Assembly (NCBI RefSeq): GCF_016132445.1 | Contig: NZ_CP046056.1 | Location: 682,001-746,000, forward strand | DNA from: Venatoribacter cucullus | GTDB taxonomy: Bacteria > Pseudomonadota > Gammaproteobacteria > Pseudomonadales > Oceanobacteraceae | Length of the DNA: 64,000 nt | Direction: 5' to 3' | Part shown: positions 28,612 to 36,113 of the stretch, in pieces | Layout of the letters: each line of letters opens with the position of its first letter | How positions within the stretch are numbered: position 1 is the first letter of the stretch | Made by a program: the position numbers and the translations under genes | Notes under the pieces: generated by a model | Told to the model about the DNA's origin: nothing | Database searches by the model: none | The model's input: only the letters and a program-made list of their open reading frames with translations

Positions 28612-29532
28612 ATGACCGCATCTATAAATACAAAAACATCGGGACATTTGGCCAGCGCCGGGCAGAACACACTGCCTGCAGGCGAGACTATCCGTATCCG
28701 TACTAAAAACGGTGCTGAATTGGCGGCCAAGGTATTCGAGCCGCAGGGCGTGGCCAAAGGTGTGTGCATTATTGCCCCTGCCACGGGCGTGGCGCATTAC
28801 CTGTACGACGATTTTGCCCGCTGGCTGGCGGGGCAGGGGTATGTGGCGCTCAGCTTCGATTACGAGGGCATGGGCGATTCGGTGCGTGGGCATCTGAAGC
28901 ACTGCAAAAGCGACAAGCTGAGCTGGGCCAGTAACGATTGCCCGGTGGTGCTGGCGTATGTGAAAGAGCGTTTTGCGGGGCTGGAGCGCATCTGGATCGG
29001 CCACAGCGTGGGCGGCCATATGATTGGTTTTATGGGACATAACCCGGATATCGACCGCATTATTACCGTGGGTTCGGGGGTGGGTACCTGGTGGTATAAC
29101 TCAGCGCCGACCAAGCGTGTGGCCTGGTTTTTGTGGTATTTCCTGGTGCCGGCGGTGGTGCCGGTAGCGGGTTATTTCCCCGGTAAAAAGCTCGGCATTA
29201 TGACGGATATGCCCAAGGGCGTGATTCTGCAATGGCGGCGCTGGTGCCTGAAAAAAGAATACGCGGTGGGCGCGGAAGGCGATTGGTTGCGTCAGCGGTT
29301 TGCTTCGGTAAAAACGCCGATTACATCAGTGGAATTCAGCGACGATGAAATGATGTCGGCGCGCAGTGTGGCCATGCTGCACAGCTTTTTTACCGGCGCG
29401 CCCAAGAATCATATTCGCGTGACGCCGCAGGATATCGGCCAGAAGCGCATTGGTCATATCGGCTGGCATCGCCAGCGTTATGCCGCGCTGTGGGATCAGG
29501 TATTTGCGCCGGTGTTGAAGGGTGAATGCTGA
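28612..29532 (+). CDS. alpha/beta hydrolase
   Basis: This 306-residue serine hydrolase has its nucleophile elbow in IGHSVGGHM. CIIAPATGVAHYLYDDFARWLA provides the oxyanion region, SFDYEGMGDS follows, and a His near the C-terminus (GHIGWHRQR) is a candidate triad member. It resembles the COG4757-type predicted hydrolases; the substrate is unknown. An AGGGGG ribosome-binding site precedes the ATG at 28612. The last codons and stop (GAA TGC TGA) fall inside a 7-bp repeat array (29524-29568), so the original C-terminus may have been altered by repeat insertion. Confidence 0.85.
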   Translation: MTASINTKTSGHLASAGQNTLPAGETIRIRTKNGAELAAKVFEPQGVAKGVCIIAPATGVAHYLYDDFARWLAGQGYVALSFDYEGMGDSVRGHLKHCKSDKLSWASNDCPVVLAYVKERFAGLERIWIGHSVGGHMIGFMGHNPDIDRIITVGSGVGTWWYNSAPTKRVAWFLWYFLVPAVVPVAGYFPGKKLGIMTDMPKGVILQWRRWCLKKEYAVGAEGDWLRQRFASVKTPITSVEFSDDEMMSARSVAMLHSFFTGAPKNHIRVTPQDIGQKRIGHIGWHRQRYAALWDQVFAPVLKGEC

Positions 29533-29568
29533 ATGCTGGACGGGAGACGCTTTAAAAGCATGGCGCTG
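29524..29568. repeat. left inverted-repeat arm made of 7-bp repeats
   Basis: The arm starts with GAATGCT twice, then GGACGGGAGACGC and a unique tail ending AAGCATGGCGCTG. It is the reverse complement of 30754-30811 except that this copy has one GAATGCT and one CGGGAGA fewer and one mismatch. The two arms enclose the rnpB locus. Confidence 0.8.
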
Positions 29569-29590
29569 AATAATCCGCTTTGAATAAGCT

Positions 29591-29784
29591 GCGCCAAGAC
29601 AAGCGATGCCTGTTTGTGTGTGATCGGCGCTGAAGGTGGTTGCGCCAAGACAAGCGATGCCTGTTTGTGTGTGATCGGCGCTGAAGGTGGTTGCGCCAAG
29701 ACAAGCGATGCCTGTTTGTGTGTTATCGGCGCTGCAGATGGTTGCGCCAAGACAAGCGATGACTGTTTGTGTATGATCCGCGGC
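29591..29784 (+). repeat. 51-bp tandem repeat, four copies, ending in the rnpB promoter
   Basis: Copies start at 29591, 29642, 29693 and 29744 with the shared core GCGCCAAGACAAGCGATG. Each contains AAGACA, a 17-bp spacer and a -10-like hexamer (TGTGAT, TGTGAT, TGTTAT, TATGAT); only the last sits at the correct distance from rnpB. The core GCCAAGACAAGCGATGCC resembles the first bases of rnpB itself (GCCAAGACAGTCGCTGCC), so the units look like copies of promoter plus rnpB 5' end. The unit length is a multiple of three, which produces a spurious repetitive reading frame. Confidence 0.85.
29749..29777 (+). promoter_or_regulatory. rnpB promoter
   Basis: AAGACA (29749-29754), 17 bp and TATGAT (29772-29777) lie 7 bp before the predicted 5' end of RNase P RNA at 29785. 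Confidence 0.6.
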
Positions 29785-30148
<364 letters not shown>

Positions 30149-30156
30149 TTACATCT

Positions 30157-30196
30157 AAAAGCCCCTGCAAATGTGAATTTGCAGGGGCTTTTTCTT
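30157..30196 (+). terminator. rnpB terminator 1
   Basis: GCCCCTGCAAA (30161-30171) pairs perfectly with TTTGCAGGGGC (30178-30188) and is followed by TTTTTCTTT. Confidence 0.92.
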
Positions 30197-30220
30197 TGGA
30201 CCTGAAGCCGGTTTCTGCCA

Positions 30221-30407
30221 TGGACAGTGACTGTCCACGACGACTCTTCAGAACAACCGGGGCTTAGCGGCTGACTCCAATTATTTAAAAGCCCCTGCAA
30301 GTGTGAATTTGCTGGGGCTTTTTCTTTAGGCCTTAAGCCGATTCTGCCGTGGACAGTGACTGTCCACGACGACTCTTCAGAACAACCGGGGCTTAGCGGC
30401 TGACTCC
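30221..30407 (+). repeat. two partial copies of the rnpB 3' end
   Basis: 30221-30278 and 30350-30407 each repeat the rnpB 3' segment from TGACTGTCCACGAC to GGCTTAGCGGCTGACTCC. Compared with rnpB itself both contain the same small insertion (GACTCTTCA) and AACAACCGGGG in place of AACCCGG. In both, TGGACAGTGACTGTCCA precedes and forms an 8-bp hairpin absent from rnpB. Each copy is followed by its own terminator, giving a repeat unit of about 120-129 bp. E. coli rnpB is also followed by tandem 113-bp repeats with terminators, so this is an analogous arrangement. Confidence 0.9.
30287..30326 (+). terminator. rnpB repeat terminator 2
   Basis: This copy of the first terminator has GCCCCTGCAA pairing with TTGCTGGGGC, with one mismatch, followed by TTTTTCTTT. 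Confidence 0.85.
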
Positions 30408-30415
30408 ACTTATTT

Positions 30416-30453
30416 AAAAGCCCGCACAGAGCAATCTGAGCGGGCTTTTTCTT
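30416..30453 (+). terminator. rnpB repeat terminator 3
   Basis: GCCCGC (30420-30425) pairs with GCGGGC (30440-30445) followed by TTTTTCTTT. The loop sequence differs from the first two copies, so the array end has diverged. Confidence 0.8.
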
Positions 30454-30484
30454 TGCATCCAGCCTTAAGCATCCAGCGTTCATC

Positions 30485-30707
30485 GCATAAGCGGGCCGTT
30501 GGCCCGATTCGCGGACAAGGTCCGCTCCTACAATGATTTTGGCGACGCGTTATTGGTGGTTTTAGAGCGGCTTCCGTCTCCCGTCCAGCATCCAGCGTCT
30601 GCGCATAAGCGGGCCGTTGGCCCGATTCGCGGACAAGGTCCGCTCCTACAATGATTTTGGCGGCGCGTTATTGGTGGTTTTAGAGCGTCTTCCGTCTCCC
30701 GTCCAGC
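30485..30707. repeat. 118-bp tandem duplication of a REP-like palindromic element
   Basis: Two copies (30485-30602 and 30603-30707) are almost identical. Each contains GGGCCGTTGGCCC and GCGGACAAGGTCCGC hairpins followed by TCCTACA. Read on the minus strand this is TGTAGGAGCGGACCTTGTCC, the GTAG-plus-palindrome layout of REP elements common in Pseudomonas and relatives, which are mobilised by RAYT transposases. No RAYT gene is in the window. Each copy ends with CCGTCTCCCGTCCAGC, linking it to the 7-bp repeats that follow. Confidence 0.75.
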
Positions 30708-30727
30708 CACCAGCCTCAAGCGTCCAG

Positions 30728-30811
30728 CTTCCAGCTTCCAGCTTCCAGCTTCCAGCGCCATGCTTGTAAAGCGTCTCCCGTCTCCCGTCCAGCATTCAGC
30801 ATTCAGCATTC
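30728..30811. repeat. 7-bp repeat arrays and right inverted-repeat arm
   Basis: Four copies of CTTCCAG (30728-30755) are followed by the arm 30754-30811: AGCGCCATGCTTGTAAAGCG, two CGTCTCC-type heptamers and three CATTCAG-type heptamers. The arm is the reverse complement of 29524-29568. Three different 7-base units are each tandemly repeated here, which points to a 7-bp slippage or copying mechanism. The rest of the 30454-30879 gap holds only these repeats and the phnA promoter. Confidence 0.8.
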
Positions 30812-30845
30812 CGCACGCCGTTCCCCCAAAAAATGTCAATTTGTG

Positions 30846-30851
30846 TATAAT
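30846..30851 (+). promoter_or_regulatory. -10 element of the phnA-like gene
   Basis: A perfect TATAAT lies 28 bp before the ATG at 30880. No good -35 is visible at 16-18 bp. It abuts the end of the repeat region. Confidence 0.45.
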
Positions 30852-30879
30852 TCCCGAACTTTTTATAAGGGTTTTATCT

Positions 30880-31449
30880 ATGTCGATTGAGCAAAGTCTG
30901 CTGGCCCGGGCTGGCAACAAGTGTGAGTTATGCGGTTCTGAACAGGATCTGAGCGCGCAGCTGGTGTCGCCGCACAGTCAGTTGACCGTGGATACCGGTG
31001 TGGTGCTCTGTGGCACGTGCCAGCCGCAGGTAGCGGGCGCTGACGCCGATGCTAACCACTGGCGTTGTCTGAACGACAGTATGTGGAGCCAGGTGCCGGC
31101 GGTGCAGGTGGTGGCGTACCGGATGCTGAAGCGTTTAGGGGCGGCTGGTGAAGGTTGGGCGCAGGATCTGCTGGATGTCATGTATATGGAAGACGACACC
31201 CGCAAGTGGGCCGAAACCCGCAGTGCGGAAGAAGACCGTGAGCCCACCCGCGATTCCAACGGTGCCATTCTGCAGGCCGGCGACAACGTTACCCTGATCA
31301 AAGATCTGGATGTAAAAGGCGCCAACTTTACCGCCAAGCGCGGCACTACCGTGCGCGGTATTTCCCTGACCGATAACCCGGAGCACATCGAAGGCCGGGT
31401 AAACGGTGTGCGCATTGTGATCATCAGCGCTTACACCAAAAAAGCCTGA
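30880..31449 (+). CDS. PhnA/YjdM family zinc-ribbon protein
   Basis: This 189-residue protein has an N-terminal zinc ribbon with CELC (residues 15-18) and CGTC (45-48). Its C-terminal PhnA domain is recognisable from DSNGAILQAGDNVTLIKDLDVKGA. E. coli YjdM (PhnA) is of this type; despite its name it is not the phosphonoacetate hydrolase and its role is unsettled. The start at 30880 removes 40 upstream residues encoded by repeats. The gene is monocistronic, 103 bp before tpm. Confidence 0.88.
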   Translation: MSIEQSLLARAGNKCELCGSEQDLSAQLVSPHSQLTVDTGVVLCGTCQPQVAGADADANHWRCLNDSMWSQVPAVQVVAYRMLKRLGAAGEGWAQDLLDVMYMEDDTRKWAETRSAEEDREPTRDSNGAILQAGDNVTLIKDLDVKGANFTAKRGTTVRGISLTDNPEHIEGRVNGVRIVIISAYTKKA

Positions 31450-31552
31450 GTCAGAAACTGCATCGCTGCGGCTGCCGGCCTGCTTTCGTCGGGTTGGCAG
31501 CTGTATGCCATTTCGGTTATAAGGCGGTCTGCAGTTTTTACAGGTTTACTCT

Positions 31553-32233
31553 ATGCACAGCGATTTCTGGCACGACAAATGGGAACGGATGGAAATCGGT
31601 TTCCACCTCAACGAAGTGAATAAAATTCTGCTCAAATACTGGCCAACGCTGAAGGTTGCGCCCGGCAGCACTGTGCTGGTGCCGCTGTGCGGCAAAACGC
31701 TGGATCTGGTCTGGCTGCGCAGCAAGGGCTACGGTGTGGTGGGTATTGAGCTGAGTGAAATTGCCCTGGATGAGCTGGCGCAGCTGCTGCGCGACGAGCT
31801 GAATCTGAGCATTGAAAAAACCCGTACGCAACTGAACGGCGAAGATGCCGCGGTCTACCGTGGTGACGGCGTGCTGCTGATTGCCGGGGATTTCTTTGCC
31901 GTAACCCCAGAGCTGATCGGCCCGGTACATGCCGTATACGATCGTGCTGCGCTGGTGGCCCTGCCGGCAACCATGCGGATTGATTACTGCAACCAGATCC
32001 GCCGCCTCAGCGACCATGCTCCGCAACTGTTGGTTACCTTCGATTATGACCAGAACATCGCCAATGGCCCGCCGTTTGCGGTGCTGGACGACGAAGTGCG
32101 TACTCACTACGCGGTTCATTATGCGCAGCTGGAACGGCTGGATGATCGTGAATTGATTGAGCAGGAACCGAAGTTCCGCGCCAAGGGCTTAACCTCGTTC
32201 CGCCAGCTGGTGTACCACCTGCACCAGAACTGA
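31553..32233 (+). CDS. tpm: thiopurine S-methyltransferase
   Basis: This 226-residue SAM-dependent enzyme begins with the family signature DFWHDKWERMEIGFHLNEVN. VLVPLCGKTLDLVWL is the SAM-binding motif, GVVGIELSEIAL follows, and YDRAALVALP lies in the middle. Bacterial homologues methylate thiopurines, tellurite or selenite and often confer metalloid tolerance. Length matches the family. The native substrate is unknown. Confidence 0.93.
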   Translation: MHSDFWHDKWERMEIGFHLNEVNKILLKYWPTLKVAPGSTVLVPLCGKTLDLVWLRSKGYGVVGIELSEIALDELAQLLRDELNLSIEKTRTQLNGEDAAVYRGDGVLLIAGDFFAVTPELIGPVHAVYDRAALVALPATMRIDYCNQIRRLSDHAPQLLVTFDYDQNIANGPPFAVLDDEVRTHYAVHYAQLERLDDRELIEQEPKFRAKGLTSFRQLVYHLHQN

Positions 32234-32245
32234 TGTGCCGGCGGT

Positions 32246-32941
32246 TCAGGCCGCCGTAATCTCTAATACCCGGATGCGTTCTACCTCCGGGTAATGCCAC
32301 ACCACATTAATATCCCAGAAGCGCGCGCCGTAATGGCGTTCCGGCCCCGGCTGCTGATAGGCCGGTTTCGGGTCTTGTGCCAGGCATTGTTCAATTAAGC
32401 CCTGTACGTCTTCGCCCAGGCGTTGCCCCTGTTGGTGGGCGGCGGCCAGAGCCTGTGGCTGCCATTCCACCGTTACCGTGCCGGGCGCTGCACTGGCAAT
32501 GCCATTGCTGGCCTGCGGCAGGCTGTCGGCGTAAGGCACATAGGGTTTGATGTCGATAATGGGGGTGCCATCCAGCAGGTCGATGCCGCTGACAATCAGG
32601 CGGGTGCCTTCGATGCGCTCCAGTTTCACCACCGACTGCCCAATGCTGTTGGGGCGGTGGGTGCTGCGGGTGGCAAACACGCCCAGTTTGTCGTTACCGC
32701 CCAATCGCGGCGGGCGTACCCGCAGGCGCGGTGGTTCGCCGTCGGCCGGCAAGGCTTCATGGAAGATAAACAGCAGCCAGATATGGCTGACCTGTTCCAG
32801 CCCGGCCAGCGCCAGCGGGTCGTTAAAGGGGGGCTGCAATTCAATAACGCCACGCGCCGCCGGCGCCAGTTGCGGCTGGCGGGGAATGGCAAATTTTTCA
32901 GCGAATGGGGTGCGGGCAACAGCGACCGGGGTAATGTGCAT
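32246..32941 (-). CDS. trmO: tRNA m6t6A37 methyltransferase TrmO (TsaA)
   Basis: This 231-residue enzyme N6-methylates threonylcarbamoyl-adenosine 37 of tRNA-Thr. The N-terminal SAM-binding beta-barrel has TPFAEKFAIPRQP, ELQPPF, VSHIWLLFIFH and the diagnostic GVFATRSTHRPNSIGQSVV. LDGTPIIDIKPYVPYAD closes the domain. The C-terminal RVLE-type segment is shortened relative to some homologues. It converges with tpm, 12 bp apart. Confidence 0.93.
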   Translation of the reverse strand: MHITPVAVARTPFAEKFAIPRQPQLAPAARGVIELQPPFNDPLALAGLEQVSHIWLLFIFHEALPADGEPPRLRVRPPRLGGNDKLGVFATRSTHRPNSIGQSVVKLERIEGTRLIVSGIDLLDGTPIIDIKPYVPYADSLPQASNGIASAAPGTVTVEWQPQALAAAHQQGQRLGEDVQGLIEQCLAQDPKPAYQQPGPERHYGARFWDINVVWHYPEVERIRVLEITAA

Positions 32942-33037
32942 AAAAAAGCCGGAAATGCGGAAAGCGCCAGTATAGCGTGGTGACTGTGCCAGGGACGAGC
33001 CCGGCTGGTCAGGGCCTGCTGAAGGCCGGTTTTTCAG

Positions 33038-33059
33038 AATTGAACACCATTGTTCAATT
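33038..33059. promoter_or_regulatory. inverted repeat upstream of fadL
   Basis: AATTGAAC-ACCATT-GTTCAATT has perfect 8-bp arms and lies 172 bp before the FadL start in a 290-bp gap. The layout is that of a dimeric repressor site, perhaps for a fatty-acid-responsive TetR/PsrA-type regulator, but it does not match the PsrA or FadR consensus exactly. Confidence 0.5.
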
Positions 33060-33231
33060 TAATTTATTGATGCTCAAATAATTACAAATGGTTTCCGTTT
33101 GTTAACTAACAGTCACAAGTTGGCCTGTTCGGTGCTGGCATACTGCCGCCGTTTTTGACGGTTCCTGACCATGCCGTCGACCCTGTTGGCTGTTTTCTGG
33201 CCGCAACTGCGTTCTGCAAGGTGATTTCATA

Positions 33232-34596
33232 ATGAACAAACATATTCCGGTATTAGCTGCTGCTGTGGCAGCCGCTTCTTTATTCAGCGCTGGTGTTCAG
33301 GCTGGTGGTTTTAAAATCAACGAGCAAAGCGCCAGTGGCGCCGGCCGTGCCTTTGCCGGCAGTGCTGCCATTGCCAAGGATGCCTCGGTGGTGTTTTTTA
33401 ACCCGGCCGGTATGAGCCGCCTGGAACAGTCGCAGGCCAGCTTTGGTTTTACCTTTCTGAATCTGGAAGGTGAGTTTAAGAATGGTGAGCTCATCAATCC
33501 GGCAGGCGCCAGCAGTAATACCGCTGAAGCTGGTGTGTATAACGACGGTGGCGATTTTATGCCGGATAAAGTCATTCCGTTCGGTTACTACGTGCGCAAA
33601 CTGGATGAAAAAATGGCCGTTGGTCTGGGTATTTTTGCCCCCTTCGGTACCTCAACCGATTACGCGCAGGGCTCGCTGGCCAGCGGTTTTGCCGATGAAA
33701 CCATGCTGTCTGCCATTGATATTCAGCCGACCTTTTCCTACCAGCTGACCGATACCTTCTCGGTCGGTGTTGGTCTGGATATTGTTTATGCCAAGGGCGT
33801 GCTAAGCAAAGAGCTGGATTTAGCGCCATATAATCCATCAGTTCCTGCTTACAACGTTGAAGCTTATAAAGGTTATGAAAATACCTTTGAAGTATCCGGT
33901 GACGATATTGCCTTTGGCTGGAACTTCGGTCTGATGTGGGATGTTACCCCGGCGACCACGCTGGGCCTGGCCTACCGCTCTGAAATCGAATTTGAGTTGG
34001 AAGGGGATTCTGAACTAAAGCAACCTATCGGGGGCACGTTACCTAAACAAGCCTCGCGCGTACCGCTGACCGGCCCGCAATCCGCCACGTTGAGTGTTGC
34101 CCATCAGCTTAACGACCGTGTACTGCTGCTGGGCGGTGCGACCTGGACCGATTGGTCGAGCTTTAAATACTTCGACATTATCGGTACCGAGCCGGGTCTG
34201 ATTTCAGCGGTCAGCGGCTTGGGTGAGAACTACATCGGCCATATCGTCGAAAAATGGCGTGATACTGTGTCTGTGTCGTTCGGTGCGGAATATATGCTGA
34301 ACCAGAACTGGACCCTGCGTGCCGGTTACGCCTTTGATGAGTCACCGGTGAAAGAAGCCTACCGTACCGCCCGGGTGCCGGATAACGACCGTCAGTGGCT
34401 GACCGCCGGTGCCACCTATAACCTGAACCCGCGCTGGAGCTTTGATGCGGCGCTGGCTTACCTGTTTATCGGTACGTCCAAGCTGAATGAACAGAACAAA
34501 GGCCTGGATGATGAGGTAAAAGGAATCGATCGCCTGACCGGCGAATACGATATTAACGCTCTGGGTATCTCCTTCCAGGCCAACTACCGTATGTAA
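33232..34596 (+). CDS. fadL: FadL-family outer-membrane fatty-acid/hydrocarbon transporter
   Basis: This 454-residue beta-barrel has a cleaved signal (ends GVQA). The mature N-terminus GGFKINEQSASGAGRAFAGSAA forms the FadL hatch, and SVVFFNPAGMSRL is the NPA(G/A) motif of the family. The barrel ends in an aromatic-rich strand (SFQANYRM). FadL proteins take up long-chain fatty acids or hydrophobic aromatics and alkanes. It stands alone between the inverted-repeat operator and a strong terminator. It would supply the beta-oxidation enzymes at 2.7-8.7 kb. Confidence 0.93.
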   Translation: MNKHIPVLAAAVAAASLFSAGVQAGGFKINEQSASGAGRAFAGSAAIAKDASVVFFNPAGMSRLEQSQASFGFTFLNLEGEFKNGELINPAGASSNTAEAGVYNDGGDFMPDKVIPFGYYVRKLDEKMAVGLGIFAPFGTSTDYAQGSLASGFADETMLSAIDIQPTFSYQLTDTFSVGVGLDIVYAKGVLSKELDLAPYNPSVPAYNVEAYKGYENTFEVSGDDIAFGWNFGLMWDVTPATTLGLAYRSEIEFELEGDSELKQPIGGTLPKQASRVPLTGPQSATLSVAHQLNDRVLLLGGATWTDWSSFKYFDIIGTEPGLISAVSGLGENYIGHIVEKWRDTVSVSFGAEYMLNQNWTLRAGYAFDESPVKEAYRTARVPDNDRQWLTAGATYNLNPRWSFDAALAYLFIGTSKLNEQNKGLDDEVKGIDRLTGEYDINALGISFQANYRM

Positions 34597-34616
34597 TTTC
34601 CCCGGTAGTACCGAAA

Positions 34617-34644
34617 CCCGCCCGCTTCGGCGGGTTTTTTTATG
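34617..34644 (+). terminator. fadL terminator
   Basis: CCCGC-TTCG-GCGGG with a UUCG tetraloop is followed by eight T. Confidence 0.93.
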
Positions 34645-34750
34645 CCTGTTATTGGGGCTTCGTCAGCAAACTTGCGCTCTGTGCTTGTTCGCTGCGGGTG
34701 GCGGCGTTAGGCTTTAGCTCCGGATTTTTTAGTGGTACAGGAAGGAAAAA

Positions 34751-35809
34751 ATGACCGAATCTATCAGCACGCGTGAACGCTTAGCCGAGCAGGTGCAGTC
34801 GCTGCGTGACAACTGGCGAGAGGGTGGCCCGCTGCGTTCTTTGGTTTTGGCGTTGCTGGTGGTGTTATTGCTGGCGTCACTGGTGCTGGGTTTCTGGTGG
34901 AGCACCGAGCCGGATGCGTTTCCGGTGCGTGAGCGCGCCATGGTCCGGGCCGAGCAGATGGCGGTAGAGCCGGTACCGGGTTTTGTTACCACGGCCACGT
35001 TAATAGAAATGACCGAAACCCTGCTGAATAAGCGCGGTGGCTATTTAAGCAACGACATTCTGCCCCCCGGCTTATGGCTGGATAATATTCCCAACTGGGA
35101 ATTCGGCGTGCTGATTCAGGTACGCGATTTTACCCGCGCGCTGCGCCGCGATTTCAGTCGCTCACAAAGCCAGTCGACCGAAGATAAAGACCTGGCCGTA
35201 GCTGAACCGCAGCTCCATTTTGACAACAACAGCTGGGCGCTGCCTTCCACCGAAGCAGAATACAGCCGTGGTCTGGCGGCACTGGAAAGCTATCTGGGCC
35301 GGCTGGCCGACCCGCAGGATAGCAATGCCCAGTTCTATACCCGGGCTGACAACCTGCGCCGCTGGTTGACCGATGTGGAAAACCGTTTAGGCAGTTTATC
35401 GCAGCGTCTCAGTTCTTCGGTGGGGCGTCCGCGCCTGAATACCGATCTGGCCGGTGATACGGAAGCGCATCAGTCCACCCCGACCAGCACCGAGCAGGAA
35501 GTGAAAACCCCCTGGACCGAGCTAGACGACGTGTTTTACGAAGCCCGCGGCACTTCCTGGGCTTTAATGCACCTGCTGCGTGCTGTTGAGCATGATTTTC
35601 ACGATGTGCTTACCCGTAAGAATGCACTGGTCAGCCTGCGGCAGATTATCCGCGAGCTGGAAGCCACGCAGGAAGCGCTGTGGTCGCCCATGATTCTGAA
35701 CGGCGGCGGCTTCGGCATGTTCGCCAACCATTCATTGGTGATGGCCTCGTACATCTCCCGCGCCAATGCGGCGTTGAAAGACCTGAACGACCTGCTGGCG
35801 CAGGGCTGA
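34751..35809 (+). CDS. DUF2333 family membrane-anchored protein
   Basis: This 352-residue protein has one membrane helix at about residues 30-50 (LVLALLVVLLLASLVLGFWW) and a large, probably periplasmic domain. TLIEMTETLLNKRGGYLSND and NPNWEFGVL-type blocks (here IPNWEFGVLIQVRDFTRALR) identify DUF2333. A Ser/Thr-rich stretch near 230-255 is a likely linker. The function is unknown in the family. It is monocistronic. Confidence 0.88.
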   Translation: MTESISTRERLAEQVQSLRDNWREGGPLRSLVLALLVVLLLASLVLGFWWSTEPDAFPVRERAMVRAEQMAVEPVPGFVTTATLIEMTETLLNKRGGYLSNDILPPGLWLDNIPNWEFGVLIQVRDFTRALRRDFSRSQSQSTEDKDLAVAEPQLHFDNNSWALPSTEAEYSRGLAALESYLGRLADPQDSNAQFYTRADNLRRWLTDVENRLGSLSQRLSSSVGRPRLNTDLAGDTEAHQSTPTSTEQEVKTPWTELDDVFYEARGTSWALMHLLRAVEHDFHDVLTRKNALVSLRQIIRELEATQEALWSPMILNGGGFGMFANHSLVMASYISRANAALKDLNDLLAQG

Positions 35810-35816
35810 GCCTGTC

Positions 35817-35837
35817 GGGCGGACGTTCTGTCCGCCC
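35817..35837 (+). terminator. hairpin after DUF2333 gene
   Basis: GGGCGGAC-GTTCT-GTCCGCCC forms a perfect 8-bp stem 7 bp after the stop. It has no T-tract, so it may be a weak or Rho-aided terminator. Confidence 0.5.
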
Positions 35838-36113
35838 ATTGCTACGCCCCTTCCCGTCACCTCCCGGGCGGCGATAAAAAAATCTTTGTATCTTTATGTA
35901 ACTTTTTTGTCGTCGGCCGGATGGCCTTTACATAATGTTTATTTTGATCTAACTAATTGAAAATTAAGGGTATTTTGAAATTCATCTGAGCGTCGGCCGG
36001 AAACTGGCCCGATCCGCCAAGTAGCACGGACGTATGGCTTCTGGTATGTTCCGGTCTGTATCACCACAATCTGATAACAATACTTACAACAATAAGAAAT
36101 CAGGGAGAGTCAG
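35838..36113. promoter_or_regulatory. upstream region of the VTGQ/lectin cluster
   Basis: This 276-bp A+T-rich gap has a possible promoter TTGTCG (35907-35912), 18 bp, CATAAT (35931-35936) that would leave a leader of about 170 bases before the first gene. CGTCGGCCGGA occurs twice (35910-35920 and 35990-36000). No Pho-box-like repeat is visible here, unlike the two TonB-system promoters. GGGAGAG lies about 6 bases before the ATG at 36114. Confidence 0.35.
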
